Source of the DNA: JACDCA01 sp963810305
GTDB lineage: Bacteria > Acidobacteriota > Vicinamibacteria > Vicinamibacterales > 2-12-FULL-66-21
Length of the DNA stretch: 64,000 nt
Reading direction: 5' to 3'
NCBI GenBank assembly: GCA_963810305.1
Contig: CAWEMY010000011.1
Coordinates: 372,001 to 436,000 of the forward strand
Numbering within the stretch: position 1 is the first letter of the stretch; every line of letters begins with the position of its first letter. The notes under the pieces are model-generated. The model searched no databases and was not told the origin of the DNA. It saw only the letters and a list, made by a program, of their open reading frames with translations. Of this stretch, positions 8,895 through 17,711 are shown piece by piece. Both the position numbers and the translations under genes were made by a program.

Positions 8895-10531
8895 TGGCAC
8901 GGCGGAAGCGATTGAACCGTGGGGATTCCGCGATCTGGCTGGCCGGCAGCGCGCTCGGCATCTGCCTGCTGATGATCGGCGGGATGATCGGCTTGATCCT
9001 CAGCAACGGTCTCGGATTCTTCTGGCCCGGCGACCTGGTTCAGCTCACGCTCAACGACGGCACCGTGCTGCTCGGCGAGGTTGCGGCGCGCGAACGAATC
9101 CCGAAGCCCGGTACGGCGGAACATCTCCGCGACTGGAGAGTCCAGCTGAAGCTCGGTAACCGCGATCTGACTGGCGCCGATTTCCGCTGGGTGGACGAAT
9201 CCGCCATCGCGAAACGCGAACGTCCGGCAGATGTCGTCTACGTCGAGCGTCGCGAGTACGGTCCGTTCATCGGACGCATCACCACCGTCAAGGACGGCGA
9301 TCAGCCGGTTGCGACCGGGCCCGCAGGCGCTCGGCATGCTGCCAGGGCTGGTCGAGAAGGCCACCGCCGATCGCGACGCGATCCGCCGCATCGAGCGCGA
9401 CGAGCTCGGTGCCGTCAATTACCGAATCGAACAGACTCGCTTGCACGCGCGAGAGCTCGAACTGGAAGCGCGCGGAGAGCGGCACGGACAAGAGCGGCGA
9501 GATCGCTGCGACGAACAGCCGGGCCGCGGCGATGCAGGAGGAGTATGCCCGGCTCGAAACGCGACTCGTGGAGACCGTTGCGGCGGCATCCACGGCACCG
9601 CGTGGTCCTCAAGGCAGTTGACGGCGCGGAAAAGGAACTGCCTGCCCTCGACCTCTACCGCGTCTATGCGGCGAACCAGCTGACGACGTGGGGACGCGCT
9701 CGCATCTACGCGAGCCGGTTGTGGGAGTTCCTGAGCGGTGATCCGCGCGAATCGAACACCGAGGGCGGGATCTTCCCGGCGATCTTCGGCACCGTCATGA
9801 TGGTCATGCTCATGAGCGTGATCGCGGTGCCATTCGGCGTCCTGGCGGCGCTGTATCTCCGCGAGTACGCGCGCCAGGGATTCTTCGTCCGCGCCGTGCG
9901 CATCGCGGTCAACAATCTCGCCGGCGTGCCTTCGATCGTCTTCGGCGTGTTCGGCCTCGGCTTCTTCGTCTATATCGTCGGCGGCGCGATCGACCAGACG
10001 TTCTATCGAGAGAGCTTGCCGACGCCGACCTTCGGCACCGGCGGGATCCTGTGGGCGTCGTTGACGCTGGGGCTGCTGACGGTCCCGGTCGTCATCGTCG
10101 CTTCGGAGGAAGCGCTCGCCGCCGTGCCGCGGTCGATGCGCGAGGCGTCGCTGGCGTCGGGCGCGACGACCTTCCAGACGATCGTTCGCGTGGTGTTGCC
10201 GGCGGCGGCGCCGGGGATCCTGACCGGGCTGATCCTCGCGATGGCGCGCGGCGCCGGTGAAGTCGCGCCGCTGATGATCACCGGCGTCGTCAAGCTCGCG
10301 CCGGACCTGCCGCTCGACGGCTTCTTTCCGTTCGTTCACCTCGATCGCAAGTTCATGCATCTCGGCTTTCACATCTACGACGTCGGGTTTCAGAGCCCGA
10401 ACGTCGAGGCCGCGAAGCCGATGGTCTATGCGACGTCGGTGCTGTTGCTGCTGATCGTCATCATGCTCAATCTCACCGCGATCATCGTGCGCACCCGCCT
10501 GCGCCGGCGCTATCAGACGTCGGCGTTCTGA
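8894..10531 (+). CDS. pstA: Large phosphate ABC permease PstA with periplasmic extension, compensated frameshifts
   Basis: About 544 residues. An N-terminal membrane helix (IWLAGSALGICLLMIGG) is followed by a periplasmic region with a predicted coiled coil (LGMLPGLVEKATADRDAIRR, ARELELEARGERHG, EEYARLETRLVETVAAA). The C-terminal 300 residues are the permease, with NNLAGVPSIVFGVFGLGFFV, EASLASGATTFQTIVRVVLP and MARGAGEVAPLMITG. Three single-base insertions near 9318, 9478 and 9600 add up to three bases. The frame therefore reads through, but the coiled-coil stretch is mistranslated between the first and third insertion. The start overlaps the pstC stop (TGATG) and the stop overlaps the pstB start in the same way. 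Confidence 0.86.
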   Translation: MARRKRLNRGDSAIWLAGSALGICLLMIGGMIGLILSNGLGFFWPGDLVQLTLNDGTVLLGEVAARERIPKPGTAEHLRDWRVQLKLGNRDLTGADFRWVDESAIAKRERPADVVYVERREYGPFIGRITTVKDGDQPVATGPAGARHAARAGREGHRRSRRDPPHRARRARCRQLPNRTDSLARARARTGSARRAARTRAARSLRRTAGPRRCRRSMPGSKRDSWRPLRRHPRHRVVLKAVDGAEKELPALDLYRVYAANQLTTWGRARIYASRLWEFLSGDPRESNTEGGIFPAIFGTVMMVMLMSVIAVPFGVLAALYLREYARQGFFVRAVRIAVNNLAGVPSIVFGVFGLGFFVYIVGGAIDQTFYRESLPTPTFGTGGILWASLTLGLLTVPVVIVASEEALAAVPRSMREASLASGATTFQTIVRVVLPAAAPGILTGLILAMARGAGEVAPLMITGVVKLAPDLPLDGFFPFVHLDRKFMHLGFHIYDVGFQSPNVEAAKPMVYATSVLLLLIVIMLNLTAIIVRTRLRRRYQTSAF

Positions 10532-11370
10532 TGGCCGTGACCACCGAAACGCCTCCGTCCGCATCGCTGCGACTCAAGACTGACGTCGCATTCGGGGAGC
10601 CGCCGCCGAGCGGTGGGCCGGTTGCCATTCAGATCCGCAACGCCAACGTCTGGTACGGCGAGAAGCAGGCGATCCATGACATCTCACTGGACCTGCCGGC
10701 AAACCAGGTGACCGCGTTCATCGGTCCTTCCGGTTGCGGCAAGTCGACGCTGCTCCGATGCCTGAACCGGATGAACGATCTGATCGATGGCGTTCGGATC
10801 CGAGGCGACTTCCTCGTCGATGGACGGAATATCTACGAACCGAAGACCGACGTGATCGATGTGCGTCGCCGTGTCGGCATGGTGTTCCAGAAATCCAACC
10901 CGCTGGCGAAGTCGATCTACGAGAACGTCGTTTACGGCCTGCGGGTCGCCGGTATTCGCGACAAGGCGACGCTCGACGAGGCGTGCGAGCGGTCGCTGCG
11001 CGCCGCGGCACTGTGGGACGAGGTCAAGGATCGTCTCGACACGAGCGGACTGTCGCTGTCGGGTGGGCAGCAGCAGCGCCTCTGCATCGCCCGCACCATC
11101 GCCATCGAACCGGAGATCGTTCTGATGGACGAGCCGTGCTCAGCGCTCGATCCGATCGCCACATCGAAGATCGAGGACCTGATTCAGGAACTGAAATCGG
11201 ACTACACGATCGTGATCGTCACCCACAACCTCCAGCAGGCTGCCCGGGTCTCCGACCAGACGGCGTTTTTCTGGCTGGGAAAACTGATCGAGTTCTCCAG
11301 CACCAAGGACGTGTTCACCACGCCGAAAACCAAGCACACCGAGGATTACGTTACCGGCCGCTTCGGGTAG
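10531..11370 (+). CDS. pstB: Phosphate ABC transporter ATPase PstB
   Basis: 279 residues with an intact Walker A (GPSGCGKST, residues 65-73), a Q-loop region VGMVFQKSNPLAKSIYENV, the signature LSGGQQQRLCIARTIAIEP, Walker B VLMDEPCSALDP and the switch histidine in IVTHN. LNRMNDLIDGVRIRGDF is specific to PstB. It is the only pstB in the window, so it may power both the large PstC/PstA pair of its own operon and the compact pair at 1.2-3.0 kb. Translation is coupled to pstA through the overlapping TGATG. Confidence 0.95.
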   Translation: MAVTTETPPSASLRLKTDVAFGEPPPSGGPVAIQIRNANVWYGEKQAIHDISLDLPANQVTAFIGPSGCGKSTLLRCLNRMNDLIDGVRIRGDFLVDGRNIYEPKTDVIDVRRRVGMVFQKSNPLAKSIYENVVYGLRVAGIRDKATLDEACERSLRAAALWDEVKDRLDTSGLSLSGGQQQRLCIARTIAIEPEIVLMDEPCSALDPIATSKIEDLIQELKSDYTIVIVTHNLQQAARVSDQTAFFWLGKLIEFSSTKDVFTTPKTKHTEDYVTGRFG

Positions 11371-11379
11371 ACGCAGGAC

Positions 11380-11423
11380 GTAACCACACTGTAAACAGAA
11401 CGCTACGAACAGGTTAAATCTGC
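11380..11423 (+). promoter_or_regulatory. Putative PhoB box array upstream of the DUF47-pit genes
   Basis: Four 11-bp units start at 11380, 11391, 11402 and 11413 with GTAAC, GTAAAC, GCTAC and GTTAAA, including CTGTAAAC. This is the same period and similar words as the two arrays near 4.1 kb. It ends 33 bases before the GTG start of the DUF47 gene, so that gene and pit could have their own phosphate-starvation promoter besides read-through from pstB. Confidence 0.55.
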
Positions 11424-11456
11424 GCCGTATCTGCTAAGATTCGGCGCGGAGGCGAC

Positions 11457-12074
11457 GTGGCGTTCAGACTGATCCCGAAAGAAGAGCGGTTCTTCGACGA
11501 TTTTGTCGCAATGGCCGAGCAGATCCGCGTCGGGGCGGGCCTGCTGCAGGAAATGGTCGCTCCCGACCAGCCGATCTGGGACAAGGCAGACGAAATCAAG
11601 GAAGTCGAACACAAGTGCGACTTCCTGACGCACTCGGTCATTCAGCGCCTCCACAAGACGTTTGTCACTCCCCTCGATCGCGAAGACATTCACGCACTGG
11701 CACGGTCGCTCGACGATGTGATCGATGCCATCGACGATTCGGCTGCGGTGCTGCGGCTGTACAAGATCGAGCGCGTCCGCCAGGAAGCCCGCGACCAGGT
11801 CCGGATCATTGTCGCCTGCACCGATCAGCTCGTCTCGGCGATGAAGGCGCTCGGCAAGAAGATGCAGATTTCGAGCTGCGCGGTCGAGATCAATCGTCTG
11901 GAAAACGAGGCCGACCGGATCCATCAGGTTGCGCTCCGCCGCCTCTTCGAGGAAGAACGTGATCCGATAACGATCATCAAGTGGAAGGAGATTCTCGACT
12001 TCCTCGAGCTTGCCACCGACCGCTGCGAGGACATCGCCAACGTTCTCGAGGGTGTCGTCGTCAAGCACGCGTAA
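11457..12074 (+). CDS. DUF47 family PhoU-like protein, Pit accessory protein
   Basis: 205 residues, all helical, of the DUF47/TIGR00153 family, which resembles PhoU and is usually found next to Pit phosphate transporters. FFDDFVAMAEQI, EIKEVEHKCDFLTHSVIQRL, TPLDREDIHALARSLDDVID and DFLELATDRCEDIANVLEGV carry the E/D-rich metal-binding pattern of PhoU-type three-helix bundles. It starts with GTG, with GGAGG shortly upstream. The pit gene begins 3 bases after its stop. No canonical phoU is present in the window, so this protein may take the signalling role with PstB/PhoR; that is inference. Confidence 0.88.
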   Translation: MAFRLIPKEERFFDDFVAMAEQIRVGAGLLQEMVAPDQPIWDKADEIKEVEHKCDFLTHSVIQRLHKTFVTPLDREDIHALARSLDDVIDAIDDSAAVLRLYKIERVRQEARDQVRIIVACTDQLVSAMKALGKKMQISSCAVEINRLENEADRIHQVALRRLFEEERDPITIIKWKEILDFLELATDRCEDIANVLEGVVVKHA

Positions 12075-12077
12075 CGG

Positions 12078-13079
12078 ATGGACGCCAATCTTCTCGCCGT
12101 CCTCGCGCTGATTCTCGTCGCGCTGCTTTTCGACTACATCAACGGGTTCCACGACGCCGCCAACTCGATCGCGACGATCGTATCGACGCGTGTCCTCACG
12201 CCGGGCAAAGCGGTCGTCTGGGCCGCCTTTTTCAACTTCATCGCCGCCTTTACCTTCGGCACGGCCGTCGCGAAGACCGTCGGCAGCGGGCTGGTCGACA
12301 TCAAGGTCGTGACCTTCGCGGTCATCTTCGCGGGGCTGATGGGGGCGATCATCTGGGACCTGATCACCTGGTACTACGGCCTGCCGACCAGTTCGTCGCA
12401 CGCGCTCATCGGCGGCTACGCCGGTGCAGCAGTCGCGAAGGCGGGGTTCGGCGCGATCATCGTCTCAGGCTGGACGAAGACGCTGATCTTCATCGTCCTC
12501 GCCCCGCTGATCGGGATGACCCTCGGCTTCCTGATCATGGTCGTGCTCCTCTGGAGTTTCCAGAATTTCTCTCCCGGCAGAGTCGACGGATGGTTCCGGA
12601 AGCTGCAGCTGGTCTCGGCTGCCGCCTACAGCCTGGGCCACGGCGGCAACGATGCGCAGAAAACGATGGGCATCATCGCCGGCGTGCTCTTCGCCGGCGG
12701 CTACATCGCGGAATTCCGCATCGACCTGTGGGTGATACTGGCGGCTCATGCGGCGATTGCTCTCGGGACGCTTTCCGGCGGCTGGCGGATCATTCACACG
12801 ATGGGGTCGAAGATCACCAAACTGACGCCGGTCGGCGGCTTCGCCGCGGAAACCGCCGGCGCGATTTCGCTCTTCACCGCGACGAACCTCGGCATCCCAG
12901 TCAGCACCACGCACACGATCACCGGCGCCATCATGGGGGTGGGTTCGATCCGGCGCCTGTCAGCCGTGCGTTGGGGTATCGCTGGCCGGATTATCTGGGC
13001 GTGGATCCTCACGATCCCCACCTCCGCGGCGATCGCCGCGATCATCTGGCGGATCGTCGCTACGACAATTGCCCCGTAG
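12078..13079 (+). CDS. pit: Low-affinity inorganic phosphate transporter, PiT family
   Basis: 333-residue polytopic membrane protein. Both PiT signature repeats are visible: FDYINGFHDAANSIATIVST near the N-terminus, and AYSLGHGGNDAQKTMGII in the second half, each with the GxNDA/HDAAN core. Other family segments are GLPTSSSHALIGGYAG and GIPVSTTHTITGAIMGVGS. PiT proteins move metal-phosphate with protons and also let arsenate in, which fits the arsenic genes at the window start. It forms a unit with the DUF47 gene. Confidence 0.94.
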   Translation: MDANLLAVLALILVALLFDYINGFHDAANSIATIVSTRVLTPGKAVVWAAFFNFIAAFTFGTAVAKTVGSGLVDIKVVTFAVIFAGLMGAIIWDLITWYYGLPTSSSHALIGGYAGAAVAKAGFGAIIVSGWTKTLIFIVLAPLIGMTLGFLIMVVLLWSFQNFSPGRVDGWFRKLQLVSAAAYSLGHGGNDAQKTMGIIAGVLFAGGYIAEFRIDLWVILAAHAAIALGTLSGGWRIIHTMGSKITKLTPVGGFAAETAGAISLFTATNLGIPVSTTHTITGAIMGVGSIRRLSAVRWGIAGRIIWAWILTIPTSAAIAAIIWRIVATTIAP

Positions 13080-13088
13080 ACACTGATC

Positions 13089-13140
13089 AGTCAATCAGTA
13101 ATCAGTAATCAGTAATCAGTAGTCAGAGTCAGTAGTCAGT
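13089..13140. repeat. Degenerate 7-bp tandem repeat (AATCAGT family)
   Basis: Seven or so units of AATCAGT / TAGTCAG lie between the convergent pit and phoR genes. The downstream stretch 13150-13180 (ATTGATCACTGGTAATTGATC) is a weak inverted counterpart. The same words in the opposite orientation appear at 32003-32063 and 34500-34520. Confidence 0.7.
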
Positions 13141-13185
13141 CGGCAATTTCATTGATCACTGGTAATTGATCCCTGACAACTCCAA

Positions 13186-14949
13186 TCACCCCGGCAGCTC
13201 CACCGTCAGCAGCGCGCCTCCTTCCTCACGATTGGTGGCGCTGACCTTGCCGCCGTGGAGCTCCACCAGGTGCTTGACGATGGCGAGACCGAGGCCGGTG
13301 CCGCCGGGATCCTTGCGGTCGCGCGCCCTTGCCTTGTCGACGCGATAGAAACGCTCGAACACCCGCGGTAGGTCTGCGACCGGGATGCCGGGCCCTTCAT
13401 CCGCTACGGTCAGCACGATCCGGTCATCCTGGCGGCGTGATGCCATCACGATGCGACTGCCTTCGGGCGCATAGTTGCTGGCGTTCTCGAGCAGGTTGCG
13501 CAGTGCGTCGTGGAGTTTTGCCGGATCTCCGAAGAGGACGTCTGCATCCGGTGCGATCTGCCGTATCACCGTCTGCTGCCTCGACTGCATCGCATCCGCA
13601 ACATCCGTTTCGACACCTGCGAACAACGCATTGACCTGGCACGGCACCCGCTCGAGCGTCTCCTGGCCGGCGTCGAGACGGGCGAGCCGCAGCAGATCGC
13701 GTACGAGCCGCTCCATCCGGTGTGCATGACGGGCAATGGTCTCGAGAAAGTGCCTGGACTGATCGACGTCGGCAACGCCATCCATCAGCGCTTCCAGATA
13801 CCCGCGGATGGCCGTGAGCGGCGTCCGCAGTTCATGCGACACGTTGGCCACGAAATCGCGGCGGATCTGGTCCGCGTGGCGGAGGTCTGTGATGTCGTGC
13901 AGCACGAGGACCGCACCGCGGGCGGGTCCGGCGGCAACCGGCGCGCTGCGGGCGATGAACGTCATGCCCGGCTCGCGGGGGAGTGTCAGCTCCCGCCCGT
14001 CGGGCGTGCCGCCGCCGAGCGCGGCGGTGATCTGCGCCGCGATGTCGGGATGGCGCACGAGCTCGAGGTAATGCTGTCCGTCGACAGATCCGGTCAGCCG
14101 CAGCATGCGCCGCGCGGCATCGTTGACCAGTTGCAGGCGTCCATGCTGGTTGACAACGAGCACTCCTTCGATCATGCCGCTGAGAATGGCTTCCATTCGG
14201 GCGCGGTCGGCGGCGAGCTCGCTCGCGCGCTGCGCCAGCTGTCCGACCGCATCATCGAGGAAGCGTCCGATCGTGCCGATCTCGTCGCTGCCAGTGTCGC
14301 GGGCGGGACGGCTGAAGTCCCCGGTGGCGTAACGCTTCGCCGCGGCAGCAATCGCCTCCATCCGGCGTGTCAGCAGGGTGGAGCTGAGCCACGACACCAG
14401 CAGCGCCGTCAGCGTGCCGACGCCGAGTGCGACCAGCGCCACGCGACGGACGGATGCCAGTTGCTCACGGACTTCCGTCAGCGGCAGCGCGAGTCGCACG
14501 ACGCCGAGCTCCGGCATCGCGGGATTCTGAACGGGGACGGCGGCGTAGAGCATGTCAATCTGGAGCGTCGAGCTGTACCGGCGCGCCATTCCGAAACCCT
14601 CGTGTAGCGCCTGCTGCACTTCGGGACGAGAGGCGTGATTCTCAACCGATGCCAGCTCCGAGATCGCAATGCCCGAATCGCCGACGACAGTCCCGTCACG
14701 AGCAATGAATGTCACGCGCGCGGAGCTGAGACGGCCAAGGGCGTCGGCTTCGGCGTCCAGCTCACCGGACGAGGCCGGCCGCCGATTCGACAAGACCTCT
14801 GCGGTGAGCCGGACTTCGGCGGCGAGCGTCCGCTCGATGCGGTCGTTGACCGTCCCGCGCACGGACCAGGAGATCAGCAGCGTCGCCACCAGGAGTGTGG
14901 CGGCCGCGGCTGCCAGGGAGGTCACGAATAATCGTGTGCGAAAGGTCAC
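13186..14949 (-). CDS. phoR: Sensor histidine kinase PhoR
   Basis: 587 residues. Two membrane helices (residues about 8-30 and 168-190) flank a periplasmic domain, then come HAMP (190-240), a PAS domain (about 253-345, starting MEAILSGMIEGVLVVNQHGR), HisKA with the phospho-accepting His372 in NVSHELRTPL, and HATPase with LLENASNYAPEGSR (N-box), VADEGPGIP (G1) and GGTGLGLAIVKH (G2). Order and length fit PhoR-type kinases. phoB lies directly upstream on the same strand, 104 bases away, with a short tandem repeat between them. The large periplasmic domain suggests it does not sense only through the Pst complex. Confidence 0.9.
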   Translation of the reverse strand: MTFRTRLFVTSLAAAAATLLVATLLISWSVRGTVNDRIERTLAAEVRLTAEVLSNRRPASSGELDAEADALGRLSSARVTFIARDGTVVGDSGIAISELASVENHASRPEVQQALHEGFGMARRYSSTLQIDMLYAAVPVQNPAMPELGVVRLALPLTEVREQLASVRRVALVALGVGTLTALLVSWLSSTLLTRRMEAIAAAAKRYATGDFSRPARDTGSDEIGTIGRFLDDAVGQLAQRASELAADRARMEAILSGMIEGVLVVNQHGRLQLVNDAARRMLRLTGSVDGQHYLELVRHPDIAAQITAALGGGTPDGRELTLPREPGMTFIARSAPVAAGPARGAVLVLHDITDLRHADQIRRDFVANVSHELRTPLTAIRGYLEALMDGVADVDQSRHFLETIARHAHRMERLVRDLLRLARLDAGQETLERVPCQVNALFAGVETDVADAMQSRQQTVIRQIAPDADVLFGDPAKLHDALRNLLENASNYAPEGSRIVMASRRQDDRIVLTVADEGPGIPVADLPRVFERFYRVDKARARDRKDPGGTGLGLAIVKHLVELHGGKVSATNREEGGALLTVELPG

Positions 14950-14953
14950 TTGA

Positions 14954-15053
14954 GTGCGGGATGCGGAATGCGGGATGCGGGATGCGGTGCGGGATGGACG
15001 GCAGGCGGGATAGTGATTGCTGAGCGGTCATAGCTGAAAGCTGATAGCTGATG
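14954..15053. repeat. Degenerate tandem repeats between phoB and phoR (GGATGCG and GCTGATA families)
   Basis: 14954-14997 holds five or so copies of GGGATGCG/GGAATGCG; 15019-15053 holds copies of AGCTGATA/GCTGAAA. Two repeat families stand side by side and fill the whole gap of a phoB-phoR operon. Confidence 0.7.
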
Positions 15054-15728
15054 CTAGACCAGCCGATATCCAAACTGCTTCACGGTCTCGATCGCGTCGT
15101 TGAGCATGGGAATCTTTTCTCTCAAACGCCGGATGTGCACGTCCACCGTGCGCGTGCCTCCCGTGTACTGGTATCCCCAGACATCTGTCAGGAGGGCATC
15201 GCGCGAGAGGACGCGTCCGCGGTGCCGGATGAAGTACTCGAGCAGAAGAAATTCTTTCGCCGTCAGTTTGACTTCTTCTTCACCGACCGTAACCCGATGC
15301 CGGTCGGCATCGATCGTGATGCTTTCATATCGCAGCATGCCGGTCTCGAGCGGGGGCGGCGCGGTGCGCTTCAGCAGGGCACCGACCCGGGCAACAAGCT
15401 CCTTGGGGCTGAATGGCTTGGTGACGTAGTCGTCAGCGCCATGCTCGAAGCCCGCAAGCCGATCGGCCTCGTCGCCGCGCGCCGTGAGCATGATGACCGG
15501 GATCTGCGATGTCGAGAGATCCGCCCGCATCGCTTTGCAGACATCCACACCGCTGAGGCCCGGCAGCATGAGGTCGAGGATGACCAGCTCGATCCCGTGG
15601 GTCCGCAAATGACGCATGACCTCAGTGCCGTTGCCAAGACGGTGTGTCTCATGCCCGGCGTTCGCGAGATACCGGACGATCAGATCCGCGATATCGCGAT
15701 CGTCTTCTACAACTAGGACATTGGCCAT
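15054..15728 (-). CDS. phoB: Response regulator PhoB, OmpR family
   Basis: 224 residues. The receiver domain has acidic residues EDD at 8-10, phospho-acceptor Asp52 in VILDLMLPG, and the conserved Thr and Lys in MLTARG and YVTKPFSPKEL. The winged-helix DNA-binding domain (about 130-224) contains LTAKEFLLLEYFIRHRGRV and the recognition helix TRTVDVHIRRLREKI. It pairs with PhoR downstream and should bind the 11-bp repeat arrays in front of pstS, the porin and the DUF47 gene. Confidence 0.93.
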   Translation of the reverse strand: MANVLVVEDDRDIADLIVRYLANAGHETHRLGNGTEVMRHLRTHGIELVILDLMLPGLSGVDVCKAMRADLSTSQIPVIMLTARGDEADRLAGFEHGADDYVTKPFSPKELVARVGALLKRTAPPPLETGMLRYESITIDADRHRVTVGEEEVKLTAKEFLLLEYFIRHRGRVLSRDALLTDVWGYQYTGGTRTVDVHIRRLREKIPMLNDAIETVKQFGYRLV

Positions 15729-15931
15729 GCGTGATCAGAGAACGTTACGGCAGAGCGTCAGCACATCAGCGGGGATACAAGAAAGTGAACAGTTGAGCCG
15801 TCCCGAGGACAACCGATTGTGACATTCGCCGCTGAAGCTCACAAATACGAGCGAAACGGAGCGTTTTTCACGATACGCACTGGCATCTCCCTTGGAATCA
15901 TGCACCACGGGTATACGCGGAGGTGAATCTA

Positions 15932-16540
15932 ATGAGAGGCATGCAGATGAAGTCGCGGTGGGGCATCGCTGCCGGCGTTTTCGGCGTCGGAGCGTTGGTC
16001 GCCACTGTTGGATGCGGTGGCGCGAACAGCACGGCAGGCGTTCGAGCCCAGGAACTGGCTGGCGGACAGCTCGCTGCCCAGTCAGTGACAGCCGGACAAC
16101 TGGCCGGGTCGCCGGTGGTCGTCAGCTGCGAGCCGCACCAGCGCGCGCTCGTGCGGCCCACCGTCGTGAACGGCATGACGGTGTCGCAGGTGGAGTGCGT
16201 GGCGGCTGATCGGCAGTCTGCTGCTGCGTATACGCAGGCGGCATACGGCCCGGTCGCGATGCCGGTCGCTTACGGGTACTCCGCTCCGGTCAGCGATGCA
16301 CGCGTCGTCCCGGTGAGGACCTACCAGGCGGCGCCTGCGCGCGCGCGCCAGGTCGTCTACCGTGACCCGGTCACGGTCAAGAAGGGGCGCTCGGTCAAGA
16401 AGAGCGCGATCATCATCGGGTCGTCCGCGGGCGTCGGCGCTGGCGTTGGCGCGGCCGCCGGTGGCAAGAAGGGGGCCCTGATCGGCGCCGCGATCGGTGG
16501 CGGCAGCGCCGCGATCTGGGACCAGATCACACGCCGATAA
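15932..16540 (+). CDS. YMGG-like glycine-zipper lipoprotein
   Basis: About 202 residues. A signal peptide with a lipobox-like VATVGCGG near residue 31 is followed by an Ala/Gln-rich low-complexity middle (about 45-140) and a C-terminal glycine zipper, SAIIIGSSAGVGAGVGAAAG then GKKGALIGAAIGGGSAAIWD. Glycine-zipper domains of this kind sit in or on the cell envelope; the precise role is unknown. The start is chosen at ATG 15932 because GGAGGTGA lies at 15917-15924, with the right spacing; a GTG at 15923 is inside that ribosome binding site. A strong terminator follows the stop. Confidence 0.75.
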   Translation: MRGMQMKSRWGIAAGVFGVGALVATVGCGGANSTAGVRAQELAGGQLAAQSVTAGQLAGSPVVVSCEPHQRALVRPTVVNGMTVSQVECVAADRQSAAAYTQAAYGPVAMPVAYGYSAPVSDARVVPVRTYQAAPARARQVVYRDPVTVKKGRSVKKSAIIIGSSAGVGAGVGAAAGGKKGALIGAAIGGGSAAIWDQITRR

Positions 16541-16565
16541 CCCCCGGGGAGGGCAGGGCAACCGA

Positions 16566-16598
16566 GGGACGGGAGAGAGATCTCCCGTCCCTTTTTTT
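16566..16598 (+). terminator. Rho-independent terminator
   Basis: A perfect 11-bp stem GGGACGGGAGA / TCTCCCGTCCC with a GAGA loop is followed by seven T residues (16592-16598). It lies 26 bases after the stop of the glycine-zipper gene. This is the clearest intrinsic terminator in the window. Confidence 0.93.
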
Positions 16599-16637
16599 GG
16601 TGAGCGCCTTGCAGATCGTCGTTGCAGGACCGCAGAC

Positions 16638-17711
16638 ATGCCATCTTCTGTCACACCGACTACGCTTCTTCTTCGCCAGATTGAAAAATTTCAGGAGTTA
16701 TTGCCGGCTGTTCGTGATGGCGACAGCACAGCCATTCATGACGCTCGTGTAGCGACGCGTCGCATGCGTGAACTGGTTCCGCTCGTCGTCGGTGGCTTGA
16801 TGCCGTCTGATACCGAACGTCTTGATCGCACGCTGCGTAAGGCGACTCGGCGCCTGGGGCGCGCACGAGACATGGAGGTGATGCTCGAGACCCTGGCTGC
16901 CCTCGAGCCGGCAGCTCCGACTGCCGCTGGCGAAATCGGACGCCTTCGGCTCGAATGGCACGAGCAGCGAGATCGCCGTGTGCGCCGCGCGATCAAGTCG
17001 CTCGAACGTATGGACATCGAGACGACGTTGCGCGAACTGCATTGGATGCTGGCCCCGAACAAGCCGGCACTCCTCGGATTTCGAAGGTACGCGTCAGCGG
17101 CACCGCGATGGGAGGCAACGCTCGTCGCCCAGCTCCGCGAACGCGCGGGCGATGCGGCGGAGGCGATCGGCCGCGCCGGCGGCGTGGCGTTCCCGAAGCG
17201 GCTGCACAGTGCGCGGGTCTCACTCAAGAAGCTTCGATACTCGATGGAAATTGCGACCGCCACCAGCCAGGGGAACTTCGAGCACGAGCTCCGAGTGCTG
17301 GCGAAGGCTCAGGGGCTGCTGGGGCGTCTGCACGATCACGACGCGCTGGCGGACGCCCTCCGCAATGCGCGCCTGGGAGCGCAACGCCTGTTGCCGTTGA
17401 TCGAACTGCAGCGGCGCAGGCTCCACTCGCGGTACTTGCGCCGGCGTGCCGCGTTGCTCGAGGCCTGCGGGCGGGCCGCAGTCTCGGCGAGCCGCGCCCA
17501 CCGCGCTGTCACCGTTCGCGATGGACTCATCGTGGCGTCGGTTCCGCTCGCAATGCTGGCGCTACCGCTGGTTAAACGCGCGCGATCCCTAGCGCTCTTT
17601 CCTGCCGCTCTCGTCCCCGCTCGAGACGAAGTCTCTATTCCGCATGAAGCGACGCAAGCTGCGTACGGGATAAGAAGTACAGACCAGCCAGCGATACCAG
17701 CGCGCCGTTGA
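16638..17711 (+). CDS. CHAD-domain protein (polyphosphate-binding)
   Basis: 357 residues with a CHAD domain, a helical bundle rich in conserved His, Arg and Lys that binds inorganic polyphosphate in characterised members. The two family motifs are visible: IHDARVATRRMREL near residue 34 and LHSARVSLKKLRYSMEI near residue 192. The C-terminal 60 residues include a hydrophobic segment (GLIVASVPLAMLALPLV) that could anchor it to the membrane. Its place just after the Pho regulon genes fits a role in phosphate storage, which is inference. The 3' end overlaps the convergent MFS gene by 77 bases. Confidence 0.8.
   Translation: MPSSVTPTTLLLRQIEKFQELLPAVRDGDSTAIHDARVATRRMRELVPLVVGGLMPSDTERLDRTLRKATRRLGRARDMEVMLETLAALEPAAPTAAGEIGRLRLEWHEQRDRRVRRAIKSLERMDIETTLRELHWMLAPNKPALLGFRRYASAAPRWEATLVAQLRERAGDAAEAIGRAGGVAFPKRLHSARVSLKKLRYSMEIATATSQGNFEHELRVLAKAQGLLGRLHDHDALADALRNARLGAQRLLPLIELQRRRLHSRYLRRRAALLEACGRAAVSASRAHRAVTVRDGLIVASVPLAMLALPLVKRARSLALFPAALVPARDEVSIPHEATQAAYGIRSTDQPAIPARR

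Noticed and set aside
13089..13140. Regular short repeats considered as a CRISPR array
   Set aside because: The unit is only 7 bp, with no spacers of 30 bases and no cas genes nearby; it is a degenerate tandem repeat.
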